DNA of 41,026 bases from Actinomyces oricola (GTDB lineage Bacteria; Actinomycetota; Actinomycetes; Actinomycetales; Actinomycetaceae). The stretch covers positions 1-41,026 of the forward strand of contig NZ_RYFV01000003.1 in the NCBI RefSeq assembly GCF_004104015.1. The letters run 5' to 3'. Shown here in pieces: positions 31,797 through 40,703 of the stretch. The position numbers were made by a program, and so were the translations under genes. The stretch's first letter is position 1; each line of letters begins with the position of its first letter. The notes beneath the pieces were generated by a model. That model was not told the DNA's origin. It ran no database searches and worked only from the letters and a program-made list of their open reading frames with translations.

Positions 31797-33413
31797 TTAG
31801 TCGTGGGCGATAAGTCCGCTCACCCACGCCTCCACCTCATCGGCGGTGCGGGGGAAGGCGGCAGTCAAGTACTCCACCCGGCCGTCCTCGCGCACCACCA
31901 CGTCGTCCTCAATGCGCACGCCAATGCCGCGCAGCTCCTCAGGAGCCTTGAGGTCGTCGGCGCGGAAGTACAGGCCGGGTTCGATGGTGAAGACCATGCC
32001 AGGCTCCAGCAGGGCGTCCATGGCCATTTCACGGCGCGCCTGAGCGCAGTCATGCACATCCAGACCCAGGTGGTGGCTGGTTCCATGCACCATCCAACGG
32101 CGGTGGTATTGGCCGGTGGGCGCCAGCGAGTCCGCAGCGGTGACGCCCTCGGGCAGCAGCCCCCACTCTTCCAGGCGGGCGGCAATGACCTCCATCGCAG
32201 CAGTGTGCACGTCCTTGAAACAGCAACCCGGCTCATTGGCCCTGGCGAAGGCGGCATCCGCAGCCGCCAGGACAGCTTCGTAGACCCGGCGCTGCGGGGG
32301 GCTGAAGCGCCCATCCACCGGGATCGTACGGGTCACGTCCGCGGTGTAGAGAGAGTCGACCTCCACGCCGGCGTCCACCAGCACAAGGTCGCCAGGGCGC
32401 ACAGCGCCGTCGTTATTAATCCAGTGCAGGGTGTTGGCGTGGTTACCAGCGGCGGCAATGGTGTCATAGCCCAGGCCGTTGCCCTCCTCGCGGGCGTGCG
32501 CCCCGAAGGCCCCCTCCAGCACCCGCTCACCGCGCCAATGGCCGGTGGCCCGCGGAATGGAACGGATAAGCTCTTCGAAACCGGCCTTGGTGGCGTCCAC
32601 CGCCGCCTGCATCTGCTCGACCTCGTAGGGGTCCTTGCGCAGGCGCAACTCGCTGGCCGCCTCGGCCAGACGATCGTCGACCCGCCTGGCCTCCTGCCCG
32701 GCCGCCAAACCCGCCGCCTGACGGACCTGGTCAACCTGAGCGGTAACGGCCTGATCGGCCTCGGCGATGACGCGCAGCTGCACGCCGTCAACCCCAGCGT
32801 CCTTGGCCAGGGCGTCCCCGAAGGAGTCGATGTGCGCGCAGCGAATCCCGGTGAGGGCCTCGACCTCCTCAATGGAGGGGCGGACCCCAACCCACAGCTC
32901 GCCATAGCGAGTATCGGCGTAGAACTCTCTGCTTGAGCGCGAGGCGCGGGGGCGGAAGTATATGACCGCCTCATGGGTGGCGACCCCTTCAGCCACCTCC
33001 TGCCCGGGTGCGGTTAAGGGCTCCAGGACGAGCACGGCGTCGGGCTCGAAGTCAGTGCCGGTGCCGGCCAGGTGTGCGAAAGCCGAGTGCGGGCGGAAGC
33101 GATAGTCGCAGTCGTTGTTGCGCACGCGCAACGGGCCGGCCGGCACCACCAGGCGTTCACCGGGGAAAAGGGCCCCCAGTGCTTCGCGGCGCTTGGCGGC
33201 CCAGGGAGCCGACTCCAGCAGCGCAGGCGGCTCGGCTGGGCGCGGCCCCCAGCCTGCGCCCATGAAATCGCGGAAGGCCTGGTTCGAGGGCTGCCGAGAG
33301 CGGTTGGAGCCGCGTTCGGCCAGGGACTGGTCGGCCTGGTCGGCGCTGACCTGGTCGATGGAAGTGCGGGTTGCGGCGTCGGAGCCGCTGGGGGAGTTGG
33401 TCTCGGTCATCAT
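31797..33413 (-). CDS. Xaa-Pro aminopeptidase (aminopeptidase P, M24B)
   Basis: Removes N-terminal residues that precede proline. The 538-residue protein has the aminopeptidase P N-terminal domain (RVRNNDCDYRFRPHSAFAHLAG). The C-terminal pita-bread domain has metal ligands in LVDAGVEVDSLYTADVTRT (two Asp), HGTSHHLGLDVHD (His), TIEPGLY (Glu) and GVRIEDDVVV (Glu). I start at the ATG-ATG pair at 33413; the open frame to 33605 adds 64 residues encoded over an upstream duplication and is unlikely. An N-terminal stretch of about 45 polar residues precedes the first domain. A strong hairpin ends the unit. Confidence 0.93.
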   Translation of the reverse strand: MMTETNSPSGSDAATRTSIDQVSADQADQSLAERGSNRSRQPSNQAFRDFMGAGWGPRPAEPPALLESAPWAAKRREALGALFPGERLVVPAGPLRVRNNDCDYRFRPHSAFAHLAGTGTDFEPDAVLVLEPLTAPGQEVAEGVATHEAVIYFRPRASRSSREFYADTRYGELWVGVRPSIEEVEALTGIRCAHIDSFGDALAKDAGVDGVQLRVIAEADQAVTAQVDQVRQAAGLAAGQEARRVDDRLAEAASELRLRKDPYEVEQMQAAVDATKAGFEELIRSIPRATGHWRGERVLEGAFGAHAREEGNGLGYDTIAAAGNHANTLHWINNDGAVRPGDLVLVDAGVEVDSLYTADVTRTIPVDGRFSPPQRRVYEAVLAAADAAFARANEPGCCFKDVHTAAMEVIAARLEEWGLLPEGVTAADSLAPTGQYHRRWMVHGTSHHLGLDVHDCAQARREMAMDALLEPGMVFTIEPGLYFRADDLKAPEELRGIGVRIEDDVVVREDGRVEYLTAAFPRTADEVEAWVSGLIAHD

Positions 33414-33435
33414 GGCCCCATGGTGGCACCTGCGT

Positions 33436-33528
33436 GGGCCGACAACGCAACCGGGGGAGGAGAAGACACCGGTGACGGCTCCCAGGATCAGGCCGGGGCC
33501 GACAATGCGACTGGGCGGAGAAGACTCC
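33436..33528. repeat. Imperfect direct repeat upstream of aminopeptidase P
   Basis: A segment of about 35 bp at 33436-33470 (starting GGGCCGACAACGC) recurs at 33496-33528 (starting GGGCCGACAATGC), with starts 60 bp apart and a few substitutions and deletions. Both share AGAAGAC near the end. It spans the putative promoter region of the peptidase gene. Confidence 0.6.
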
Positions 33529-33564
33529 TGCCCCAGGGCCCAGTGAGGGCCGCCAACTGGGTGC

Positions 33565-34641
33565 TCAGGGCTGAGGGGCGTCGTCGTCGGCGGGGAAGCG
33601 CACACCTACCTGGCGGCGAGCCTGGGAAAGCACCTCAATGGCCGTCACCGAACTCTCCACGGGGTGCAGCCCGCACTCGCGGGCGCCGGAGCGCACGAGC
33701 TCGCAGAAGGCGGCCAGCTCATAGACCTGGGCGGGGCCGGTGCGCTCCACTGAAAGATCCTCGGGGGCCTGCGGGTCGGCGCCACCGGTGCGCTGACGAG
33801 GCCCGTGCAAGGTGATGCGCCGTGGCCACTGGCAGTCGTCCATGACCAGCACGTGGTGCTCGCCGGCTACCTGGCAGTCCAGGCCCGTGGAGGAGGCCTT
33901 GGAGTGCATGCAGACCACCTCCGGCCCGTCGTCATAGCCCAGGACAATAGTCCCCATGGCGTCGACCCCCGAGTCCAGGAGAACGCCCGTGGCGGTGACC
34001 CGGTCCGGTGTACCGAAAAGGTGGATCGCCATGCTCACCGGGTAGATGCCCAGATCCATAAGGGAGCCGCCGGCCATGGCCGGGTCGAAGGCGCCGGGCA
34101 GAGACCCCGCCTTGTAGGCGTCCATGCGCGAGGAGTACTGCTCCTTGACGAAGACGGCCCGCCTAACCTCACCCAGGCGAGCCAGGTTCTCACGGATCAC
34201 CGCTGTCCCCGGCTCGAACGCAGGTAGCCAGCCCTCCACGAGGAGCCGGTCGGCGCGGAGGGCCTCGGCCGCCATGTCGCGGGCCTGAGCCGGAGTGACG
34301 GCGAAGGGTTTCTCCACCAGAACATGCCGCCCCGCACGCAGGGCGGCAATGGTGTGCTCAGCGTGCAGGTGGTTGGGGGAGCCGACATAGACGGCGTCGA
34401 CCGCGTTTTCGCCCTGGGCGGCGAGCATCTCCTCCAGACTCGCCCAACTGGCGGAGACCTTGTGCTCGGCGGCGAAGGCGGCGGCACGTTCCGGGCGGGC
34501 CGAGGTGACCCCCACAATGCGAGCGTCGGGAACGGCATCCACGGCCTGGGCGAACCAGTTGGCAATGAACCCGGCGCCAATGACGCCGAAGCGGACGGGG
34601 CGGGGGTCGGGCGACGGCGTTGTGGTCCCGGAGGTGCTCAT
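33565..34641 (-). CDS. Gfo/Idh/MocA-family oxidoreductase
   Basis: A 358-residue NAD(P)-dependent dehydrogenase of unknown substrate, usually a sugar or inositol derivative. The Rossmann motif GVIGAGFIANWF (about 19-30) is followed by DAVYVGSPNHLHAEHTIAAL, the family signature HVLVEKPFAVT with catalytic Lys, and GGSLMDLGIYPV (the D/H-site region). The start is ATG 34641 with TAACCT 6 nt upstream. It is divergent from the PHP gene and lies 152 bp behind the peptidase start on the same strand. Confidence 0.9.
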   Translation of the reverse strand: MSTSGTTTPSPDPRPVRFGVIGAGFIANWFAQAVDAVPDARIVGVTSARPERAAAFAAEHKVSASWASLEEMLAAQGENAVDAVYVGSPNHLHAEHTIAALRAGRHVLVEKPFAVTPAQARDMAAEALRADRLLVEGWLPAFEPGTAVIRENLARLGEVRRAVFVKEQYSSRMDAYKAGSLPGAFDPAMAGGSLMDLGIYPVSMAIHLFGTPDRVTATGVLLDSGVDAMGTIVLGYDDGPEVVCMHSKASSTGLDCQVAGEHHVLVMDDCQWPRRITLHGPRQRTGGADPQAPEDLSVERTGPAQVYELAAFCELVRSGARECGLHPVESSVTAIEVLSQARRQVGVRFPADDDAPQP

Positions 34642-34653
34642 GGGTCGAGGTTA
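34642..34653 (-). promoter_or_regulatory. -10 element TAACCT of a leaderless promoter (Gfo/Idh/MocA gene)
   Basis: On the minus strand TAACCT (34653-34648) ends 6 nt before ATG 34641, with no Shine-Dalgarno. The hexamer is identical to the one before manC. Confidence 0.5.
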
Positions 34654-34806
34654 CCGGTCGCTGCTCTGCGGCGTGCCGCCTCGCCAGGTGGCGTGCCCAC
34701 CTCCGAGGCGACGGCCCCGGGTGCAGCCCTCACGAACCGGCGAACCAGCCGGGGCGGCAAAGTCAGCCGTAGGGCGTCATGCTGCGCCGCCAGTGCCCCC
34801 AGTCCC

Positions 34807-34819
34807 TACACTGTCAGCC
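34807..34819 (+). promoter_or_regulatory. -10 element TACACT of a leaderless promoter (PHP gene)
   Basis: TACACT at 34807-34812 ends 7 nt before GTG 34820, with no Shine-Dalgarno. Confidence 0.5.
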
Positions 34820-35665
34820 GTGCGCATTGACCCCCACACCCACTCCACCTGCTCTGACGGCACCGACACCCCCGCCGAGCTCATGGCCGCAGCCGCCGCG
34901 GCGCACCTGGACGTCCTGGGCCTGACCGACCACGACACCGTCATCGGGTGGGAGCAGGCCGAGGCGGCCGTGCCCGCCACGGGTGTGACCCTTCTGCGCG
35001 GCACCGAGATCTCCTGCTCCGCCGACGGCGTCACCCTCCACCTGCTGGGCTACCTCTTCCGACCCGATGACATTGCACTCCAGGAGGCCTTCGCCAGGGC
35101 CCGTGACTCGCGCGGCACCCGCGCCCAGCGCATGGTCGAGCTCCTGAGCCAGGACTACCCCATTACCTGGCAGGACGTGTGTGAACAGGCGGCCGGGGCC
35201 GTCACCATTGGACGCCCCCACATTGCCGACGCCCTTGTCGCGGCGGGGGCCTTCGCCGACCGCACAGCCGCCTTCGCCGGGCCCCTGGCCACCGACAGCC
35301 CCTACTACGTGCGCCACTGGTCCCTGGACCCGGTGCGCGCCTGCGAGCTTGTGCGCGCTGCCGGCGGCGTGCCCGTGGCTGCGCATCCGCGCGCCAGCCG
35401 CCGGCAGCGCCGGCTGGTGCCCGACGAGGTCTTCGCCGCTATGGCCGAGGCCGGGCTCGCCGCACTCGAGGTCGATCATCGCGACCACACCGAGGCTGAC
35501 CGCGCTGCGGCCCGGGAACTTGCCCTCCGCCTGGGGCTGGGACAGTCAGGGGCATCGGACTACCACGGCACCGGCAAGCCCAACCGTCTGGGGGAGAACC
35601 TCATGAACCGGGCCCTGCTGGAGCGGATTGTTGACGAGGGCGCCCTGCCCCTGATCGAGGCATGA
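34820..35665 (+). CDS. PHP-domain phosphoesterase
   Basis: A 281-residue metal-dependent phosphoesterase of the PHP family. Characterised relatives (TrpH/RNase AM, YciV) act on 3',5'-nucleoside bisphosphates or RNA 5' ends. Motifs are in order: DPHTHSTCSDGT (motif I), GLTDHDT (II), EISC (Glu), GRPHIADAL, VAAHP (III) and SGASDYHG (IV). GTG 34820 is used because the protein begins directly with the first motif and TACACT lies 7 nt upstream; the longer open frame adds unconserved residues. MarC follows 21 bp downstream. Confidence 0.91.
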   Translation: MRIDPHTHSTCSDGTDTPAELMAAAAAAHLDVLGLTDHDTVIGWEQAEAAVPATGVTLLRGTEISCSADGVTLHLLGYLFRPDDIALQEAFARARDSRGTRAQRMVELLSQDYPITWQDVCEQAAGAVTIGRPHIADALVAAGAFADRTAAFAGPLATDSPYYVRHWSLDPVRACELVRAAGGVPVAAHPRASRRQRRLVPDEVFAAMAEAGLAALEVDHRDHTEADRAAARELALRLGLGQSGASDYHGTGKPNRLGENLMNRALLERIVDEGALPLIEA

Positions 35666-35686
35666 GGCGTAAAGGAGGCTACGACG

Positions 35687-36313
35687 ATGGATAACGTCTT
35701 GGACCCCGTCCTTTTCGCCACCACGTTGGCTACGCTCCTGGTCATCCAGGATCCGGCCGGCGCCATCCCCATCTTCCTGTCACTTACCAGCCGGCAGACG
35801 CCCCAGGAGCGTCGCGCCTCCGCGCGCCAGGCCACAGCCGTGTCCTTCGGCGTCATCACCGTCTTCGCGGTCTTCGGGCGCTACATCCTGCAGTTCCTGG
35901 GGATCTCGGTGCCCGCACTCCAACTCTCCGGCGGGTTGCTGCTCCTCATGGTGGCCATTGAGTTGTTGACCGGTAAGACTGACGAGAGTCCCGACCCCGA
36001 CGCCGTGCGCGTCAATGTGGCCCTGGTGCCGTTGGGGACGCCCCTGCTGGCCGGCCCCGGCGCGATCGTGGCCGCCATGGTGGCCGTGGAGTCCTCTGGT
36101 GGGGCCTTCTCCGGGTGGATTGCCGTGGGGGCGGCTGTGCTTGTGGCGCATCTGGTGATTTGGCTGACGCTGCGCTTCTCCATGGTCCTCAACCGGCTCC
36201 TGCGCGACTCCGGTATTACGCTGCTGACCCGGATCGCCGGTCTGCTGCTGGCGGCGATTGCCGTGCAGATGGTGGCCGACGCCGTCTTCGCCTTCATTGC
36301 TCAAGAGCTGTGA
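35687..36313 (+). CDS. MarC-family integral membrane protein
   Basis: A 208-residue protein with six predicted transmembrane helices. LLVIQDPAGAIPIFLSLT near the N-terminus, LQLSGGLLLLMVAIELL, and VPLGTPLLAGPGAI are the MarC/SnatA signature segments. E. coli MarC itself has no firm function. Some relatives are amino acid transporters. ATG 35687 has a strong AAAGGAGG 8 nt upstream. It lies 21 bp after the PHP gene and is probably in its operon. Confidence 0.92.
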   Translation: MDNVLDPVLFATTLATLLVIQDPAGAIPIFLSLTSRQTPQERRASARQATAVSFGVITVFAVFGRYILQFLGISVPALQLSGGLLLLMVAIELLTGKTDESPDPDAVRVNVALVPLGTPLLAGPGAIVAAMVAVESSGGAFSGWIAVGAAVLVAHLVIWLTLRFSMVLNRLLRDSGITLLTRIAGLLLAAIAVQMVADAVFAFIAQEL

Positions 36314-36421
36314 GGCCGGGCGCCGGCTTCCCCTTCGAAGCAAAAGACCAAGACCGCGCCAGACCGGCCAGAGGGGGCGAAAGGGAGAGATGGGGGTGTT
36401 GCCCCGGTCGGCGGGCGGCGC

Positions 36422-38056
36422 TCAGTCTTGACGGTCCCGGCGCGGCACCTCCTTGCCGCCCCGTGTGCGTTTGCGCTTGCGCTTGCGCCGCTCGCCGCGC
36501 TGGGTCTTGGTGACTGGGTTGCTTTCGCTCGAAGTTGAGCTAGACCGGCCCCGTCCACGGCCAGAGCCCGCTCGCCTTGAACCGCTGCGTCTACGACCCG
36601 CCCGATCCTCGCGGCCGCGCTCACGGCGTCCCGTCTCGCCCAAATCCTCAATCTCCTCGGCGTCCAGGCCCGCCAGCGTCTGCTTGTCCTTGGGGAGCCG
36701 GCCGGTGACCCCTTCAGGGATCGACAGGTCCGTGAAAAGGTGCTCGCTGGTGTGGTAGGTCTCCACCGGCTCCTCGATAGAAAGGCCCAGGGCCCGGGCG
36801 ATGAGCCGCCAGCGCGGTAGGTCGTCCCAGTCCACGAAGGTCACGGCCGTCCCGGAGTTCCCGGCGCGCCCTGTGCGCCCAATGCGGTGGACGTAGATCT
36901 TCTCGTCCTCGGGGCACTGGTAGTTGATGACATGGGTGACATCGTCGACGTCAATGCCTCGCGCGGCTACATCGGTGGCCACCAACACGTCCACCTTGCC
37001 GTTGCGGAAGGCCCGCAGGGCCTGCTCCCTGGCTCCTTGCCCCAGGTCGCCATGGAGGGCGCCGGTGGCGAAACCACGCGCACCGAGGTCCTCGGCCACG
37101 CGGGCAGCGGTGCGCTTGGTGCGGGCGAAAATAATGGTGCGACCGCGGCCGCGGGCTTGCAGAATGCGCGAGAGGACCTCAACCTTGTTCAGTGCATGCG
37201 TGCGGTAGACGACTTGTTGAACGGTTTTGACGGTCATGCCCTCATCACCCGGGTCTTGGGCGCGAATATGAGTGGGCTGGGTCATGTAGCGGCGCGCCAA
37301 GGAGACAACGGCCCCGGGCATGGTGGCGCTGAAGAGCATGGTTTGACGGTCAGTGCGGGTGCGGGCCAGAATCTTCTCCACGTCGGGCAGGAACCCCAGG
37401 TCGAGCATTTCGTCGGCTTCGTCAAGGACCACTGTGGTCACATGGGTCAGATCCAGGACGCGGCGGTCCATGAGGTCGATCAGGCGCCCGGGCGTGCCCA
37501 CCACGACTTCGGCGCCTTTCTCCAGGGCTTCGATTTGCGGCTCGTAGGCGCGCCCGCCGTAGACCTGCACAATACGCACGGTCCGGTTAGCCGCTGCGGT
37601 GGACAACTCCTCGGCGACCTGTTTGGCCAGTTCGCGGGTAGGTAGGACCACCAGGCCTTGCGGGCTGCCGGCGGCCGGGTCCTCGTCCCATCCCTCTTCC
37701 CCGGGGCCGAGGGTGTCCATGAGCAAAGGGATGCCGAATCCCAGGGTCTTGCCAGTGCCCGTCTTGGCCTGGCCAATAATGTCCTGGCCTTTGAGGGCCA
37801 CTGGCAGGGTCAGGGCCTGGATGGGGAAGGGGTGAGTAATGCCTTTGGCGGCCAGGGCCGCGCAGATCTCCTCCTCCACGTCGAAGTCCGCGAAGGTCTT
37901 CTGGGCCAGGTCGGCGACAGCGCCCTCGTCGGTGATGTCCGGGGTGGCCTCGTCCAGGATCGGGGCGTGAGCGCCGGCCGTTTCCATAATGCCGGAGGAG
38001 GTGGTTTGGTCGCGTGTGGAGTCCTGCGCTGGGGCGCTTTCGTTCTCGTCGATCAC
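36422..38056 (-). CDS. DEAD-box ATP-dependent RNA helicase
   Basis: A 544-residue RNA-remodelling helicase. Motifs are complete: the Q region GITHPFPIQ, I AKTGTGKT, Ia PTRELAKQ, II VLDEADEMLD, III FSATMP, then ARGIDVDDVTHVINYQ and VI YVHRIGRTGRAG. An acidic N-terminal stretch of about 45 residues precedes the core. The C-terminus is a strongly basic Arg/Gly/Ser tail that probably binds RNA. GTG 38056 has GAAGGAAG about 5 nt upstream. The region before it is unusually long, allowing a long leader as in cold-shock helicases. It is convergent with marC. Confidence 0.94.
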   Translation of the reverse strand: MIDENESAPAQDSTRDQTTSSGIMETAGAHAPILDEATPDITDEGAVADLAQKTFADFDVEEEICAALAAKGITHPFPIQALTLPVALKGQDIIGQAKTGTGKTLGFGIPLLMDTLGPGEEGWDEDPAAGSPQGLVVLPTRELAKQVAEELSTAAANRTVRIVQVYGGRAYEPQIEALEKGAEVVVGTPGRLIDLMDRRVLDLTHVTTVVLDEADEMLDLGFLPDVEKILARTRTDRQTMLFSATMPGAVVSLARRYMTQPTHIRAQDPGDEGMTVKTVQQVVYRTHALNKVEVLSRILQARGRGRTIIFARTKRTAARVAEDLGARGFATGALHGDLGQGAREQALRAFRNGKVDVLVATDVAARGIDVDDVTHVINYQCPEDEKIYVHRIGRTGRAGNSGTAVTFVDWDDLPRWRLIARALGLSIEEPVETYHTSEHLFTDLSIPEGVTGRLPKDKQTLAGLDAEEIEDLGETGRRERGREDRAGRRRSGSRRAGSGRGRGRSSSTSSESNPVTKTQRGERRKRKRKRTRGGKEVPRRDRQD

Positions 38057-38525
38057 GAGCTTCCTTCAGTCGATCTGACCGTGCGCGCCGCAGGGCGGTG
38101 GCGCTATGGCGCCGCGGCATCCCAGGCGCTGCAATCGGCGGCGCGGTGCGGTGCAGTCACGGGAGGCAGCCGATCGTGATTCGTGCTCCGCTCCAGGCCG
38201 AGATGGCAGGCGGGGCCAGGCTGCTGGACGACCGGTCAACCATGGACTTCCACAGGGTAGCGGCTAGGTTGTTCCCACGTCTGGTTTGGGGCGGAATATT
38301 CGGCAATCCCGTGGGGGAACTCACGCGTACGAACAGTGTGTGGCCGGGTCCGGGAGGGCCTGGAGCGCAGCAGATGCGGCAGTTTCGGCTGCGGTGTGCT
38401 GCGCCGGCGCCGCCATGGTGAGGGGTTTAGGGTGCGCCTCAAGGTTGAAGCCGGGAGGCGGTAGTGCCCAAAAACCAGAGAGGCGTGGTTCCATGCCCGC
38501 CGCGGGTGCGGCCTAGGCTGGTGCC
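38057..38525. other. 469-bp region without a gene between divergent helicase and ferritin-fold genes
   Basis: No reading frame here has a start, ribosome binding site and recognisable pattern. It holds the promoter and leader of the helicase (minus strand) and the leaderless TAGGCT promoter of the ferritin-fold gene (plus strand). A possible helicase -10, TACCCT, lies on the minus strand at 38259-38254, which would give a leader of roughly 190 nt. I found no riboswitch or strong hairpin. Confidence 0.5.
38514..38525 (+). promoter_or_regulatory. -10 element TAGGCT of a leaderless promoter (ferritin-fold gene)
   Basis: TAGGCT at 38514-38519 ends 6 nt before ATG 38526, with no Shine-Dalgarno. 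The hexamer and spacing match those at 12268-12279. Confidence 0.55.
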
Positions 38526-39191
38526 ATGACTGTGTCGCCCCCTCCTCCCGCCCTGGTCCCCGACGGTGGGCCTCCCGCCCGACACCTCCAGGCCGTGCTG
38601 GGCCTGGTCGGCTACACCTGCACCGTGGCCTGCACCCGCTACGCCAAGGACGCCGACAAGGCGCCCGCCATGATTCCCCGGGTGGAATTGCTGCGCATGA
38701 GCGCAGAGCAGGTCACCTCCTTCGAGCGCGTCCACGAGTTGGCGGGGGCGCATGGCGTGGACCTCTATGAGGCATCCGAGGGCTTCGTGGGGGCCTTGGG
38801 CGACTTCGACGCGCGTCTGCGCCCCAGGGACTGGCCCGAGCGCCTGGTCAAGACCTATCTGGCCTTTGGAATGCTCGTGGACTTCTCAATGGCCCTGACC
38901 CACGGGCTACCCCGTCAACTCGGCACCCAGTTGCTGGACATCCTGGGCGCCGACCGCTACGGGTCCTTTGCAGCGGACGAGATCATGGCTGGTATTGACA
39001 GCGACTCCCAACTGGCCGGTCGCCTAGGGCTGTGGGCCCGGCGTGTTACCGGTGAGGAAATTGGCACCCTGCAACGAATGATGGCCCGCTTCCCCGAGCT
39101 GCACGACGGCGGAACCGAGGTAGAGCAGCTGCACGCGGTCCTCTCTCAGGGGGCGGTTTCCCGTATGCGCGGCTTGGGCCTGCGGGCCTGA
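38526..39191 (+). CDS. Ferritin-like MiaE-type protein (PF13794-like)
   Basis: A 221-residue helical protein resembling the actinobacterial MiaE-like ferritin-fold family. Acidic/His pairs at helix spacing (VELLRMSAEQVTSFERVHELA, then VKTYLAFGMLVDF and ADEIMAG) suggest a possible di-iron site. True MiaE hydroxylates a modified adenosine in tRNA, but that activity is not shown for this branch. No signal peptide is present. The neighbouring DEAD-box helicase is a common partner in actinobacteria, which hints at RNA metabolism. Confidence 0.75.
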   Translation: MTVSPPPPALVPDGGPPARHLQAVLGLVGYTCTVACTRYAKDADKAPAMIPRVELLRMSAEQVTSFERVHELAGAHGVDLYEASEGFVGALGDFDARLRPRDWPERLVKTYLAFGMLVDFSMALTHGLPRQLGTQLLDILGADRYGSFAADEIMAGIDSDSQLAGRLGLWARRVTGEEIGTLQRMMARFPELHDGGTEVEQLHAVLSQGAVSRMRGLGLRA

Positions 39192-39290
39192 GCCCCGCTG
39201 AGAGTCGGAGTCGCAGAGCCTCACCCCTTCTCATGGCAGGTTGGCGCCGGGCCAGGAGGGCGATATGGAGTCGGGCCTCGCACGTCCTGA

Positions 39291-40703
39291 GGGTGCGTCT
39301 CTTAGTGTGGTGGTAATTTCTGTGGGGTCTTGGTCGGTGGGGAGTGCTGGGTGGGCATTGTGGGGATCCGAGTTCTTCGACCAAGATTCACAAGGAGTGT
39401 TCCCACGATGCCCAGGAACCAGTCTGCCGTGTCAGCTCTGATCGGGGAAGTCCTCGCCGATCCTGATCTGGTCCACGATGACGTCTTTAGGCGCATGCTG
39501 CAGGCCGGGCTGCAGGACCTGATCGATGCCGAGGCGGCCGCGGTCATCGGCGCTGAGCGCTACGAGCGCACTAGCGGGCGTATCACCAGGCGCAACGGCA
39601 AGCGCGCCAAGACGGTGGCCGCCACTGCCGGCGAGGTCGAGCTGGCCATCCCCAAGCTCCGCCAGGGGTCGTTTTTCCCCAGCCTGCTCAACCCGCGCAG
39701 GAGGGTCGGTCCTGTACGCCGTGATCTGCTCGGCGTGGATTGAGGGAGTCTCCACCCGCAAGGTCGATGAGCTGGTGCGGGCCCTGGGGTGCGAGTCGGG
39801 GATCTCGCGCTCGAGCGTGTCGCGCATCTGCCAGGACATCGACCAGGGTGTGGGCCAATTCCTGTCCCGGCCCCTGGACCACTCCTGGTTCCCCTACCTG
39901 TTCGTGGACGCCACCTACCTCGATGTGCGCATGGGCCACCGGGTGGTCTGCCAGGCCCTGGTAGTGGCCACCGGCGTGTCAGCCCTGGGCCGGCGCGAGA
40001 TCCTGGGCATGGCCATCGGGGACGCCGAGACCACCGACTTTTGGACCGAGTTCCTGCGGTCTTTGCGCCAGCGGGGTCTGAGGGTCGCCAGCACCACCGA
40101 TCCCCTGGGCGTGGCACTGGTGACCAGCGATGCCCACGCGGGCCTCAAGGCCGCGATCAAGGCTATCGGGCCCGGGGCGGCCTGGCAGCGCTGCCGGGTC
40201 CACTTCGCCCGCAACGTCACTCAGCACCTGGGCTCGGCTCACTCCAAGCCCGTCAATGCGCTGATCTCTACCATCTTCGCCCAGACCAGCCACGAAGCCG
40301 TCACCGCCCAGTACAAGCAGGTCATCGACTCCCTGCAGCCCTCGCTGCCAGCCATCGCCCAGATGCTTTAAGACGCCCAGCCAGACCTGACCGCCTTCGC
40401 CGCCATGCCCCGCGAGCACTGGCCCAAGATCTGGTCCAACAACCCGATCGAGCGCCTGGGCCGAGAGATCAAGCGCCGCGCCGACGTCGTCCAGATCTTC
40501 CCCAACCGCGACAGCGTCACCCGCCTGATCGGCTCCGTCCTCCAGGAGCAGCACGAGGAATGGCAGTACGGCGAGCGCCGCTACCTCTCCCAGACCTCAC
40601 TCCAGCGACTGACCCACACCCTGACCCACACCACCCCCGACAACCACCCCCTGATGACCATCACCACCTAACACAAAAAACACCACACCAAAAGACTTGA
40701 CCC
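39291..40703 (+). mobile_element. IS256-family insertion sequence, inactivated
   Basis: About 1.41 kb with imperfect terminal inverted repeats. The left end GGGTGCGTCTCTTAGTGTGG (from 39291) matches the reverse complement of the right end (GGGT, GTCTTTTGGTGTGGTG, reading inward from 40703), with one indel and few mismatches. Flanks share TCCTGA (39285-39290 and 40705-40710), a candidate degraded target duplication of the 8-9 bp expected for IS256. It contains a single transposase pseudogene. Confidence 0.8.
39408..40671 (+). pseudogene. IS256-family transposase, frameshifted and with an internal stop
   Basis: A mutator-type DDE transposase in two frames. ATG 39408 opens MPRNQSAVSALIGEVLADPDL and reads to NPRRR near 39700. 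The match then continues one base later (SVLYAVICSAWIEGVSTRKVDELV), which fits a one-G insertion in the run near 39706. Catalytic residues are present: Asp in FVDATYLDVR, Asp in VTSDAHAGLKAAI, and Glu in NNPIERLGREIKRR. TAA at 40369-40371 interrupts the frame where relatives have a Glu codon (MLEDAQ-type), and the same frame continues to TAA 40671. Two independent lesions make it non-functional unless supplied in trans. Confidence 0.88.

Noticed and set aside
33414-33605. 64-residue N-terminal extension of aminopeptidase P
   Set aside because: It is unconserved in character, runs over the direct repeat and has no ribosome binding site; the ATG-ATG pair at 33413 is the better start.
39690-39715. 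Programmed +1 frameshift in the transposase
   Set aside because: IS256-family transposases are normally a single frame, no slippery motif is evident, and a second lesion (TAA 40369) lies downstream; decay is simpler.
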